Part shown: positions 1-7,029 of the stretch, piece after piece | Numbering within the stretch: the first letter of the stretch is position 1 | Layout: each line of letters starts with the position of its first letter | From: Gemmatimonadales bacterium | GTDB lineage: Bacteria > Gemmatimonadota > Gemmatimonadetes > Palauibacterales > Palauibacteraceae | DNA: 7,213 nt | Assembly (NCBI GenBank): GCA_030608825.1 | Contig: JAUWDL010000058.1 | Coordinates: 1-7,213 of the forward strand | Direction of reading: 5' to 3' | Program-made: the position numbers and the translations under genes | Notes under the pieces: model-generated | The model's input: only the letters and a program-made list of their open reading frames with translations | Told to the model about the DNA's origin: nothing | Database searches by the model: none

Positions 1-956
1 AACACGAGACTGCTCTTGATCACGAATGCGATCAGCGTGAGCAGCGTCTTCCACCAGGCTGGTTCGCCGATCAGGGAGCCGTCCGCTGCCACCCTGATGT
101 TGTCGCCGCTCCAGAAGGGGATGTCCCAGCCGCCGAAGAAGAAGACCGTGACGAGCATGGCCGTGGTGATCAGGTGCCCGTACTCGCCCATCATGAAGAC
201 GGCGAACTTCATGGAGGAGTATTCGGTGTGGTACCCCCCGACGAGCTCGGCCTCCGCCTCCGGAAGGTCGAAGGGGAGCCGGTTTGTCTCCGCCAGGCCC
301 GTCAGGTAGAAGAGGAACGTCCCGACGAGGAGGGGCGCGAAGAGCCACACCCCCAGGGTCGTGGCGTCCCCCGGATAATTCTGCTGGAGCGTCACGATCT
401 CGGGGACTCTCACGTCGCCGGCCAGCATGAGCACCGGGACGAGGCTGAGCGAGAGCCCGACCTCGTAGCTCACCATCTGTGCCGAGCCCCTGAGCCCGCC
501 GAGAAACGCGTACTTGCTCCCGGAGGACCAGCCGGCCATCACCACGCCGTACACGCCCAGAGACGCGATGGCGAGGATATACAGCACGCCTATCGGCACG
601 TCCGCCACGATCATGTCCACGTAGCCCCAGCGGGTCGGCGCCGGAGATGCAAACGGGATGACCGCGAAGAGGATCGTGCCCGGGATCAGCGCCAGCCCCG
701 GAGCGAGGAGGAAGAAGCCCTTGTAGGCGGCGCTGGGCCAGGTCTCCTCTTTCAGCAGGTTCTTGAGGCCATCGGCGACGACCTGGAGCAGCCCGATCGG
801 CCCGACCCGGTTCGGGCCGCTGCGATCCTGGATGAAGGCGGCGATCCGCCGCTCCACGTACGTACCGAGCGCGATGCTCAGGATCAGCAGCGTGAAGAAG
901 ACGATCACCTTCAGGATCGTCGCGGCGACGAACGGGCCCCCGGAGATTTCGGTCAT
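1..956 (-). CDS. nuoH: NADH-quinone oxidoreductase subunit H (NuoH), 3' end cut off by window edge
   Basis: NuoH is the membrane subunit of complex I that joins the peripheral arm to the proton-pumping arm and forms much of the quinone-access chamber. I translated 318 complete codons from the ATG at 956-954 to the window edge with no stop. Hydrophobic helices alternate with conserved family loops: RVGPIGLLQ near residues 50-58 followed by VADGLKNLLKEE, the GSKYAFLGGLRGSAQMVSYE loop near 146-165, and the acidic AETNRLPFDLPEAEAELVGG loop near 222-241 followed by HTEYSSMKF. The family is usually about 325-430 residues, so probably only the last helix or so is missing. The start overlaps the nuoG stop as ATGA (956-953). 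No clear Shine-Dalgarno precedes it, so translation is probably coupled to nuoG. Identity is certain; the C-terminus cannot be seen. Confidence 0.97.
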   Translation of the reverse strand, partial: MTEISGGPFVAATILKVIVFFTLLILSIALGTYVERRIAAFIQDRSGPNRVGPIGLLQVVADGLKNLLKEETWPSAAYKGFFLLAPGLALIPGTILFAVIPFASPAPTRWGYVDMIVADVPIGVLYILAIASLGVYGVVMAGWSSGSKYAFLGGLRGSAQMVSYEVGLSLSLVPVLMLAGDVRVPEIVTLQQNYPGDATTLGVWLFAPLLVGTFLFYLTGLAETNRLPFDLPEAEAELVGGYHTEYSSMKFAVFMMGEYGHLITTAMLVTVFFFGGWDIPFWSGDNIRVAADGSLIGEPAWWKTLLTLIAFVIKSSLV

Positions 957-2557
957 GCCACGTCAGCCGAGACCGCATCGCCTGCCGCTACGAGGCGAGC
1001 ACCCTTCGGTCCGATCGAGTCCCACTCGAAACCGCCGAGCTCGGGCGTGGCGACGGCCATGGCCGCGAACGCCTGACCCACTTCCAGCGGCGTCTCGGTG
1101 CGGGTCTCGGCGCCGCGCCGCAGGTCCAGCTCGGCGATCAATCGGCTCAGGACCATCCAGGCGGGCCGCGCCAGGCCCGGCGGCCGAAGGGCCTGGTGGA
1201 AGCGCTGCACCCGGCCCTCGAAGTTCGTGAAGCTGCCCTCCATCTCCGCGAAGCCGGTGACCGGGAGGACGGCATGCGCGTTCCGGGCGGCGCTCGACAG
1301 CCGCCCTCCGACGTAAAGGAAGAAGGCTGCTTCCCCGCCCCACTCGGGCTCGTGGTCGGCGAGCGGATCCTCCAGCACGATCAGTCCCGCTCCGGCCGGT
1401 GAGGGCGCCGGATCGTCGACCCGGGCGAAGCCGAACAGCTCCGCGCCGGTCGTGTTCGGAGCCCGCTCGGCGCGCAGCGCGAGCTTGGGGAAGCCGGCGA
1501 GTGTTGCCTCCTCGCCGGTCGGCACTCGGAAGCTGCCGCCCCCGATCCCGAGGCGGTCGAGCAGCTCCCGCAGGAAGAAGAGGCTCTCGTTGGCCGAGTC
1601 GGGCGAGACCACGGCGTCTCCCCCCGTCACCTCCAGAAGTCGATCCGCCACCCAGGCCAGGGCCTCGCTCCAGTCGGCTGCCACGAGCCGACCGTCAGGC
1701 CGGATCAACGGGACGTCAGCTCGCTCCCCACGGTTGGACATGACGAGGTGCTTCCGGCCGTGATCGCACATCCAGTAGGAGTTGACCTCCGGGTTGTGGC
1801 GCGGTTTCACCCGGACGATCTGGTTCTCCTTGACGTCGATCGTGACGTTGCAGCCCGTCGAGCAGCCGGGGCAGATCGAGGCTGTCTGATCCATGTCCCA
1901 GAAGCGAGCCTTGAAGAGGAAGTCCTCGTGCACGAGGGCGCCGACCGGGCAGACGTCGACGATGTTGCCCTGGAAGGGGTGATCCAGATCGCGCCCGGGA
2001 AACGTGTCGATCACGTTCCGATCTCCGCGCTGAGCGACGATGAGGGTCTCGTCTCCCGCCACCTCGCTCATGAAGCGAACGCAGCGCGTACAGATGATGC
2101 ACCGGTCCGCGAAGTAGAGGATGTCGTCAGCGATGCGATCCCGCCCCTGCACCAGCTTCTCCTCGTGCAGGCGGCTTCGGAGCTGCTCAGTCTCGAGGGC
2201 GTAGTCCTGCAGCATGCACTGTCCCGCCGCGTCGCAGATCGGGCAGTCCAGGGGGTGGTTCACGAGAAGGAGCTCGATCACGGCTCGGCGGGCGTCCTCG
2301 GCCTCCTCGCTGGCCGTATGAACGACCATTCCTTCCGTGACCGTCATCTTGCAGGACGGCTGGAGCTTTGGCTGTCCCTCGATCTCCACGAGGCAGACCC
2401 GGCACTGGGCGGGCCTGCTCGGAATGCCCGGATGGTAGCAATAGCGCGGGATGAGGACGCCCGCTCGCTCGGCCGCGTCGATGACGTGCGTACCTGGCTC
2501 GACGGCGATCTCGATGCCATCGATGATCAGGTTGATCAGGTCGTTGCCTTCCGTCAT
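953..2557 (-). CDS. nuoG: NADH-quinone oxidoreductase subunit G (NuoG), short form with N7 motif
   Basis: NuoG is the iron-sulfur subunit that carries electrons from NuoF towards NuoI and NuoB in the peripheral arm. The N-terminal ferredoxin domain has C40, C52, C55 and C69 for the [2Fe-2S] cluster N1b. Next come H101, C105, C108 and C114 (HxxxCxxCx5C) for N5, and C153, C156, C159 and C203 for N4. C229, C232, C236 and C264 (CxxCx3Cx27C) then match the optional off-pathway cluster N7. The rest (about 285-534) is a reduced molybdopterin-oxidoreductase-type domain with no visible cofactor function; it keeps the family motif EGSFTNFEGRVQR near 440-452. At 534 residues it is clearly shorter than the usual 680-910. 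The end is real because the stop overlaps the nuoH start. The ATG at 2557 is the first start codon after an in-frame TAA, but its ribosome site lies unusually close. Confidence 0.96.
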   Translation of the reverse strand: MTEGNDLINLIIDGIEIAVEPGTHVIDAAERAGVLIPRYCYHPGIPSRPAQCRVCLVEIEGQPKLQPSCKMTVTEGMVVHTASEEAEDARRAVIELLLVNHPLDCPICDAAGQCMLQDYALETEQLRSRLHEEKLVQGRDRIADDILYFADRCIICTRCVRFMSEVAGDETLIVAQRGDRNVIDTFPGRDLDHPFQGNIVDVCPVGALVHEDFLFKARFWDMDQTASICPGCSTGCNVTIDVKENQIVRVKPRHNPEVNSYWMCDHGRKHLVMSNRGERADVPLIRPDGRLVAADWSEALAWVADRLLEVTGGDAVVSPDSANESLFFLRELLDRLGIGGGSFRVPTGEEATLAGFPKLALRAERAPNTTGAELFGFARVDDPAPSPAGAGLIVLEDPLADHEPEWGGEAAFFLYVGGRLSSAARNAHAVLPVTGFAEMEGSFTNFEGRVQRFHQALRPPGLARPAWMVLSRLIAELDLRRGAETRTETPLEVGQAFAAMAVATPELGGFEWDSIGPKGARLVAAGDAVSADVA

Positions 2558-2563
2558 TCCTCC
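2558..2563 (-). promoter_or_regulatory. Shine-Dalgarno-like GGAGGA directly abutting the nuoG ATG
   Basis: GGAGGA touches the nuoG ATG with no spacer, whereas 5-9 nt is normal. Upstream in frame there are only 13 sense codons back to the nuoF TAA, and none is ATG, GTG or TTG. Either this close spacing works, or initiation depends on arrival of ribosomes from nuoF, or a rare internal start is used: a CTG at codon 7 follows GGAAGG by 7 nt. Its function is inferred. Confidence 0.4.
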
Positions 2564-2596
2564 GTCAGCTCCGATCCCGGGCCCCCGCTCGACGCC

Positions 2597-3886
2597 TTAC
2601 GTGGCCACGGAAGCGCTACGCCGCATGAGCGCCTCGTACTCGTGGCGGAACTTGTCCAGCGAAGAACGCAGCGGAAAGACGACGCTGTCGGCCAGGACGC
2701 AGATCGTCCGTCCCGTAAGCTGGTCGCACAGGTCGTAGAGCGTGTCCAGGTCCCTCGGCTCTCCATCCCCCTCTTCGATTCGGCGCAGGATCTTGGTGAT
2801 CCATGCCGTTCCCTCTCGGCACTGAACGCACTGGCCGCACGACTCGTGGGCGTAGAACTGCGCGATGCGGCGCATGGCGGGAACTATCTCGGCGGTTTCG
2901 TCCAGCACGATCGGCGAGGCGGTGCCGAGGGCGCTTCCCGCCTCCTGCAAGCCCTCGTACGTCGTCACGCAATCCAGCTCGTCGGCCGTAAGAAACGCCG
3001 TCGAGGAGCCGCCCGGCAGAACGGCCTTGACCTTCCGGCCCTCCGGCGGCCCGCCGCACACGTCGTGGATGATCTCCCCGAGCGGGAGGCCAAGCTCGAG
3101 CTCGTAGTTGCCGGGCTTGGTCAGGTTCCCGGAGCAGCACCACATCTTGGTGCCCGGGCTCTTCTCGCTTCCCCATTGCCGATACCAGGCGGAGCCGTTC
3201 ATCACGATCCCCGGTACCGAGGCCAGCGTCTCGACGTTGTTGACGGTGGTCGGGGCGCCGAACACGCCGCGCTGCGCCGGAAAGGGCGGCTTCATCCACG
3301 GCTCGGCGCGGCCGCCCATGAGGGACGACATCAGCCCGGTCTCCTCACCGGCGATGTAGGCTCCCGCTCCGATGTGCACGGTGAGGTCGCAGCCCCACCC
3401 GCTATCGCACACGCTCTCACCGATGTACCCGGCTTCGTAGGCCTCGACGACGGCCTGATTGAGGACCCTGATGACCGGGAAGAACTCGCCGCGCACGTAG
3501 ATGTAGACGTGCTCCGCGCGAATCGCCCGGGCAGCAATGAGGCAGCCCTCGATGAGCAGGTGGGGCGTCCACCTCATGATCTCCCGGTCCTTGAAGGCTC
3601 CGGGCTCGCTCTCATCGGCGTTGGCGCACAGGTAGTGCGGGCCACTCGGCTCGCTCGGCATGAAGCTCCACTTCATCCCGGTCGGGAAACCGGCTCCGCC
3701 GCGCCCCCGCAGCCCCGACTCCTTGACGACTTCGGTGATCTCGTCCGGCTCCATCTGGACCGCCTTGCGCAACGCCTCGTATCCGCCGCGCTCGAGCCAG
3801 CCGCTCAGGGAGCGAGCCTCGGGCTCGCCCATGTGCCGGGAGAGGATCGTCGTCGTCTCGCGGTCGTCTCGGTAGGGATAGGCCAT
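2597..3886 (-). CDS. nuoF: NADH-quinone oxidoreductase subunit F (NuoF), NADH- and FMN-binding
   Basis: NuoF is the entry point of complex I: it oxidises NADH, takes the hydride on FMN and passes electrons to cluster N3. The glycine-rich FMN/NADH loop [16 protein letters not shown] lies at about residues 58-73, [14 protein letters not shown] at 88-101, and the [12 protein letters not shown] motif at about 173-184, where most relatives have ICGEETA. Cluster N3 ligands are C350, C353 and C356 ([13 protein letters not shown]) with C396 in GRTICVLAD. At 429 residues it matches the usual length of about 420-445. It starts 9 bp after the nuoE stop, with GAGGA overlapping that stop 6 nt upstream of the ATG. 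It ends in TAA 39 bp before nuoG. In the complex it pairs with NuoE and docks on NuoG. Confidence 0.98.
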   Translation of the reverse strand: MAYPYRDDRETTTILSRHMGEPEARSLSGWLERGGYEALRKAVQMEPDEITEVVKESGLRGRGGAGFPTGMKWSFMPSEPSGPHYLCANADESEPGAFKDREIMRWTPHLLIEGCLIAARAIRAEHVYIYVRGEFFPVIRVLNQAVVEAYEAGYIGESVCDSGWGCDLTVHIGAGAYIAGEETGLMSSLMGGRAEPWMKPPFPAQRGVFGAPTTVNNVETLASVPGIVMNGSAWYRQWGSEKSPGTKMWCCSGNLTKPGNYELELGLPLGEIIHDVCGGPPEGRKVKAVLPGGSSTAFLTADELDCVTTYEGLQEAGSALGTASPIVLDETAEIVPAMRRIAQFYAHESCGQCVQCREGTAWITKILRRIEEGDGEPRDLDTLYDLCDQLTGRTICVLADSVVFPLRSSLDKFRHEYEALMRRSASVAT

Positions 3887-3892
3887 CGCCGG

Positions 3893-3897
3893 TCCTC
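3893..3897 (-). promoter_or_regulatory. nuoF ribosome-binding site overlapping the nuoE stop codon
   Basis: GAGGA shares two bases with the nuoE TGA (3898-3896) and lies 6 nt before the nuoF ATG at 3886. This supports that ATG as the start and suggests that ribosomes finishing nuoE feed nuoF, which fits equal amounts of the NuoE and NuoF partners. Confidence 0.7.
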
Positions 3898-4453
3898 AGC
3901 TGCTCTCCGGCCCGTCGAGCGACGCGAGGATCTCCGCCACCTTCTCCGGGGTCACGTTCTCGTGATACGCGTCGTTGATCTGAACGGCGGTCGCGAAGCC
4001 GCACGCGCCCAGGCACTCCGCTTCCAGCACCGTGAAGCGGCCATCCTCCGTCGTCTCTCCCTCGACCGTGCCGGTCTGCTCGAGGAACTCCTCCAGCACC
4101 CGGGGTGCTCCGTTCAGGTGGCAGGAGATGTTCGTGCACACCTGGATCATGTGCCGACCGGCGGGATGCTTGTTGTACATCGTGTAGAAGGAGGCCACCG
4201 ACCATACGTAGGCCGGAGTGAGCTCGAGCACCTCGGCGATCTCCTCCATGTCCCCGGTCGAGATCCAGCCGTGGAGCTCCTGAGCGTAGCCGAGGAGCGG
4301 GAGGAGCGCCGCCCGCCTGGTCGGATAGCGGCTGAGAATCGCCTCGAGGCGCTCCCGGCCCTCCTCGCTGCCGAACAGGGGCGCATCGGGATCCCGCTCC
4401 GCCAGCTGGAAGGGCTGGGCGCCGGCCACGGCAGGATGGAGGCGGCGGCTCAC
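3896..4453 (-). CDS. nuoE: NADH-quinone oxidoreductase subunit E (NuoE), [2Fe-2S] thioredoxin-like
   Basis: NuoE is the small peripheral-arm subunit that binds cluster N1a next to NuoF. The four ligands are visible as C106 and C111 (CTNISC) and C147 and C151 (CLGAC), spaced Cx4C-x35-Cx3C as in the family. The N-terminal helical part includes the conserved LPLLGYAQELHGWIS and VASFYTMY stretches. The frame stays open far upstream across nuoCD, but nothing NuoE-like is encoded there. I place the start at the GTG at 4453-4451, which overlaps the nuoCD stop as GTGA and has GGGGAG 8 nt upstream. This gives 185 residues, close to the family norm of about 160-180. No ATG fits: the only nearby in-frame one (M69) would remove the N-terminal domain. 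The start is well supported and the identity secure. Confidence 0.96.
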   Translation of the reverse strand: MSRRLHPAVAGAQPFQLAERDPDAPLFGSEEGRERLEAILSRYPTRRAALLPLLGYAQELHGWISTGDMEEIAEVLELTPAYVWSVASFYTMYNKHPAGRHMIQVCTNISCHLNGAPRVLEEFLEQTGTVEGETTEDGRFTVLEAECLGACGFATAVQINDAYHENVTPEKVAEILASLDGPESS

Positions 4454-6306
4454 CGGTCGATCTCCCCGAGCACGATGTCCAGGCTGGCGTTGACGGCCAG
4501 CACGTCGGCCACGAGCTCTCCCTCGACCATGAACGGGAGCGCGGCGAGGTTGATGAAGGAGGGGCCGCGGAAGCGGCACCGGACCGGCTTGCTCCCGCCA
4601 TCCGAGACGAGGCCGATACCCAGCTCGCCCTTGGAGGCCTCGATCGAATACCACACCTCTCCCGCGGGCACCTGGATCCCCTCCATGACGAGCTTGAAGT
4701 GGGCGATCATGGAGTCTATCGATCCCATCGCCTCGCTCTTGGGCGGCAGCACGACCGAGTAGTCTTCGATGTCGATCGGTCCGGCCGGCAGCCGGTCCAA
4801 GGCCTGTTCGAGAATTCGCGCGCTCTGGCGCATCTCCTCGAACCGGACGAGGTAGCGGTCGTAGGTATCCCCGTGCACGCCCACCGGCACGTCGAAGTCG
4901 TACTCCTCGTAGCCCAGGTATGGTCGGGCCTTGCGCACGTCGTACGCGACTCCGCTGGCGCGGAGGTTCGGACCCGTCAGGCCGAAGCTCACCGCCTCCT
5001 CCGGTCCGATCGCGCCGATGTCCTGCTGCCGCGAGATCCATATCGCGTTCCGGGTGAGCAGGCGGTCGACCTCCGCGAGCGTGCTCGGGAACGTCCGTAC
5101 GAAGTCTCGCGCCGCGTCGACCCAGCCGGGCGGAAAGTCCGCGAGCATGCCCCCGATCCGGGTGACCGAAGTGGTGACTCGAGCGCCGGTGTAGGCTTCG
5201 TGCAGGTTGTAGATCCGCTCGCGCTCCTGGAAGGTGTACAGGAAGACGCTGAATGCGCCGAGGTCGATCGCGGTCGTGCCGATCCACAGGAGGTGGCCCA
5301 GGAGCCGGTTCAGCTCCGAGAGGATGACACGGACCACTTGGCAGCGAGGCGTCACCTCGATGCCGAGCAGGCTTTCGACGGCGAGGGCGTATCCGATGTT
5401 GTAGAGCATCGGCGCCAGGTAGTCCATCCGGTCCGTGTACGGTACCACCTGGTTCCACTCCCGGTACTCGCACGTCTTCTCGAACCCGGTGTGCAGGTAG
5501 CCGATGTGGGGGGTGCAGCGGAGGATTCGTTCGCCATCGAGCTCGAGGACGAGCCGAAGGACACCATGCGTGGCGGGATGCTGCGGCCCCATGTTCAGCA
5601 GCATCGGCTTCCCGTCGAGCGCATCCGGGCCCCCGACGAGCTCCTCCGGTCGGCGGTCCGGCGGCACCTCCTGCATACCGATCTCATCCAGGGGCACGCC
5701 CGCCATCTCGAGCTCGGCCCGGGCGTACACATCCTCCAGATCTCTCGAGAGGGCCCGGCGCGTCTGCTCCGAGCGGCTGAAGCGGCCGCGCAGGGGGAAG
5801 TCCTTCCGGAGCGGAAAGCCTTCCTCGTAGTTCTCCGGCATGAGGATCCGCCGCAGGTCGGGATGACCTCGGAAGGTGATCCCGAACATGTCGTAGACTT
5901 CCCTCTCCATCCAGTTGGCGGATTCCCAGAGCGGCGTGACGCTGCGCAGCTCCAGCTTCTCCAGCGGGAGCTTGGCGACAACGCGTAGCTGGCGTCCGTG
6001 GCGCATCGACCAGAGCTGATACCAGACGCGAAGCGGCCGGCCTCCACCGATGTCCACTCCCGTGAGATCGACGAGAAGATCGTAGGCCTGCCCGGGGTCG
6101 GCGTGCAGGTACCGCAGGATCTCGAAGACGCGCTCCGGAATCACGTTGGCGACGGCCGTTCCGATCGCATCGGTTTCGACGGCCCGCACGGCGTCCTCGA
6201 ACTCGCTGCGCAGAGCGATCACGGAAGCGTGGCTTTCCGGATCCTCTCCGTCGCGGCGGTGGCCGACGACAAGCTGGGGAGATACTTCCGCGCTAGCTCG
6301 GGTCAT
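4450..6306 (-). CDS. nuoCD: Fused NADH-quinone oxidoreductase subunit C/D (NuoCD)
   Basis: This 618-residue protein joins the 30-kDa-type NuoC (about residues 30-175) to the 49-kDa-type NuoD (about 230-618) through a linker of roughly 55 residues. NuoC carries its signature EREVYDMFGITFRGHPDLRR near 134-153 and PLRKDFPLRG. NuoD carries NMGPQHPATHGVLR near 238-251, YTDRMDYLAP near 290-299, and the C-terminal CRFRGPSFINLAALP and VLGEIDR. H247 and Y296 correspond to the His and Tyr that contact the quinone headgroup in studied complexes. No stop or frameshift separates the parts, so it is a true fusion, as in E. coli. The ATG at 6306 lies 10 bp after the nuoB stop without a recognisable Shine-Dalgarno. 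A GTG at 6222 (codon 29) is a possible alternative start, as the first 28 residues look unconserved. The stop overlaps the nuoE start. Confidence 0.97.
   Translation of the reverse strand: MTRASAEVSPQLVVGHRRDGEDPESHASVIALRSEFEDAVRAVETDAIGTAVANVIPERVFEILRYLHADPGQAYDLLVDLTGVDIGGGRPLRVWYQLWSMRHGRQLRVVAKLPLEKLELRSVTPLWESANWMEREVYDMFGITFRGHPDLRRILMPENYEEGFPLRKDFPLRGRFSRSEQTRRALSRDLEDVYARAELEMAGVPLDEIGMQEVPPDRRPEELVGGPDALDGKPMLLNMGPQHPATHGVLRLVLELDGERILRCTPHIGYLHTGFEKTCEYREWNQVVPYTDRMDYLAPMLYNIGYALAVESLLGIEVTPRCQVVRVILSELNRLLGHLLWIGTTAIDLGAFSVFLYTFQERERIYNLHEAYTGARVTTSVTRIGGMLADFPPGWVDAARDFVRTFPSTLAEVDRLLTRNAIWISRQQDIGAIGPEEAVSFGLTGPNLRASGVAYDVRKARPYLGYEEYDFDVPVGVHGDTYDRYLVRFEEMRQSARILEQALDRLPAGPIDIEDYSVVLPPKSEAMGSIDSMIAHFKLVMEGIQVPAGEVWYSIEASKGELGIGLVSDGGSKPVRCRFRGPSFINLAALPFMVEGELVADVLAVNASLDIVLGEIDR
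4462..4467 (-). promoter_or_regulatory. nuoE ribosome-binding site inside the end of nuoCD
   Basis: GGGGAG lies 8 nt before the GTG at 4453 and within the final codons of nuoCD. It decides the otherwise ambiguous nuoE start, because the reading frame is open for hundreds of codons upstream. Confidence 0.7.
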
Positions 6307-6316
6307 CCGGATAAGG

Positions 6317-7009
6317 TCAGGAGTGCTCCAGGAGACGTTCGAGGCGGTCGACCGGCCTCGCGACGGCCGAGGTCGCGGCGAGGCCGCTGACCCGGTTCTG
6401 CTTCGTCGAGTTGCCGAACGGTTGGGCGACGAGCTCGATGGCCTCCGGCGGCAGGTTGGGCCGTCCCACCGCCTCGGCGGCCTCCGAGCGGAACGCCGCG
6501 CTGCTCAGCGTCTCCCCCTTGATCTTCTCCTGGATCATCATCAGGCCGTAGGTCAGGCCCTCGGGGCGCGGCGGGCAGCCGGGCACGTACACATCCACGG
6601 GGATGATCGTGTCGATTCCCTGTACGATCGTGTAGTTGTCGAACATGCCGCCCGAGCTGGCGCACGCTCCCATGGAGACGCACCACTTGGGCTGGGGCAT
6701 CTGGTCCCAGATCCTCCGGAGCACGGGAGCCAGTTTGTAGGTGACCCGCCCGGCCACGATCATCAGATCCGCCTGTCGCGGGCTGAACGACATCCGCTCC
6801 ATGCCGAAGCGTGCAAGATCGTACTTGGAGCCGAAGGCGGCCATCATCTCGATGGCGCAGCACGCGGTTCCGAAGGGCATCGGCCAGAGGGAGTTGCGGC
6901 GGGCCCAGTTGACGACGTAGTCGACGCGTGTCGTGAGCCAGTTCCTCGGGATTCCGGTGTCGAGACGCTCCCCCTCGGCGACCGGCAGGGAGCGCCTCGT
7001 CGTGGTCAT
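6317..7009 (-). CDS. nuoB: NADH-quinone oxidoreductase subunit B (NuoB), cluster N2 subunit
   Basis: NuoB holds the terminal [4Fe-4S] cluster N2, which reduces quinone at the interface with NuoCD and NuoH. The four ligands are C50 and C51 ([12 protein letters not shown]), C116 ([10 protein letters not shown]) and C145 (VPGCPPRPE), spaced 65 and 29 residues apart as in E. coli and Thermus. The core runs to about residue 165 ([12 protein letters not shown]), followed by a roughly 65-residue tail rich in Ala, Arg and Leu that I do not recognise. The total of 230 residues is long for the family (about 160-220). The frame is open upstream into nuoA. I chose the ATG at 7009 because GAGGGG lies 6 nt before it. 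A GTG at 7039, with GGGAG 7 nt upstream and a 10-bp overlap with nuoA, would add 10 residues. nuoA ends 20 bp before the chosen start. Confidence 0.97.
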   Translation of the reverse strand: MTTTRRSLPVAEGERLDTGIPRNWLTTRVDYVVNWARRNSLWPMPFGTACCAIEMMAAFGSKYDLARFGMERMSFSPRQADLMIVAGRVTYKLAPVLRRIWDQMPQPKWCVSMGACASSGGMFDNYTIVQGIDTIIPVDVYVPGCPPRPEGLTYGLMMIQEKIKGETLSSAAFRSEAAEAVGRPNLPPEAIELVAQPFGNSTKQNRVSGLAATSAVARPVDRLERLLEHS

Positions 7010-7015
7010 CCCGAG

Positions 7016-7021
7016 CCCCTC
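7016..7021 (-). promoter_or_regulatory. nuoB ribosome-binding site
   Basis: GAGGGG lies in the 20-bp nuoA-nuoB gap, 6 nt before the ATG at 7009. It favours that ATG over the upstream GTG at 7039 and over the much longer open frame. Confidence 0.65.
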
Positions 7022-7029
7022 GGAGTCGC

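Noticed and set aside
174..1076. Plus-strand 300-codon open frame opposite nuoH
   Set aside because: Extremely charged, low-complexity translation antisense to the membrane protein NuoH, typical of a shadow frame.
953..2557. Frameshifted or broken nuoG, suggested by its short length
   Set aside because: The frame is intact, the late family motif near residue 440 is present, and the stop overlaps the nuoH start, as expected for a natural end.
1748..4762. A 1004-codon open frame on the plus strand
   Set aside because: It lies exactly antisense to nuoG, nuoF, nuoE and part of nuoCD. Its composition is rich in Arg, Ala, Asp and His, with no recognisable domain, as expected opposite GC-rich coding DNA.
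4454..5473. A long N-terminal extension or fusion of NuoE, since its frame stays open upstream
   Set aside because: The extension lies inside nuoCD, is Arg/Pro-rich and unlike any NuoE. A GTG with a good ribosome site at 4453 gives the normal NuoE length.
4699..5988. Plus-strand 429-codon open frame opposite nuoCD
   Set aside because: Antisense shadow of a well-identified gene, with no conserved motif.
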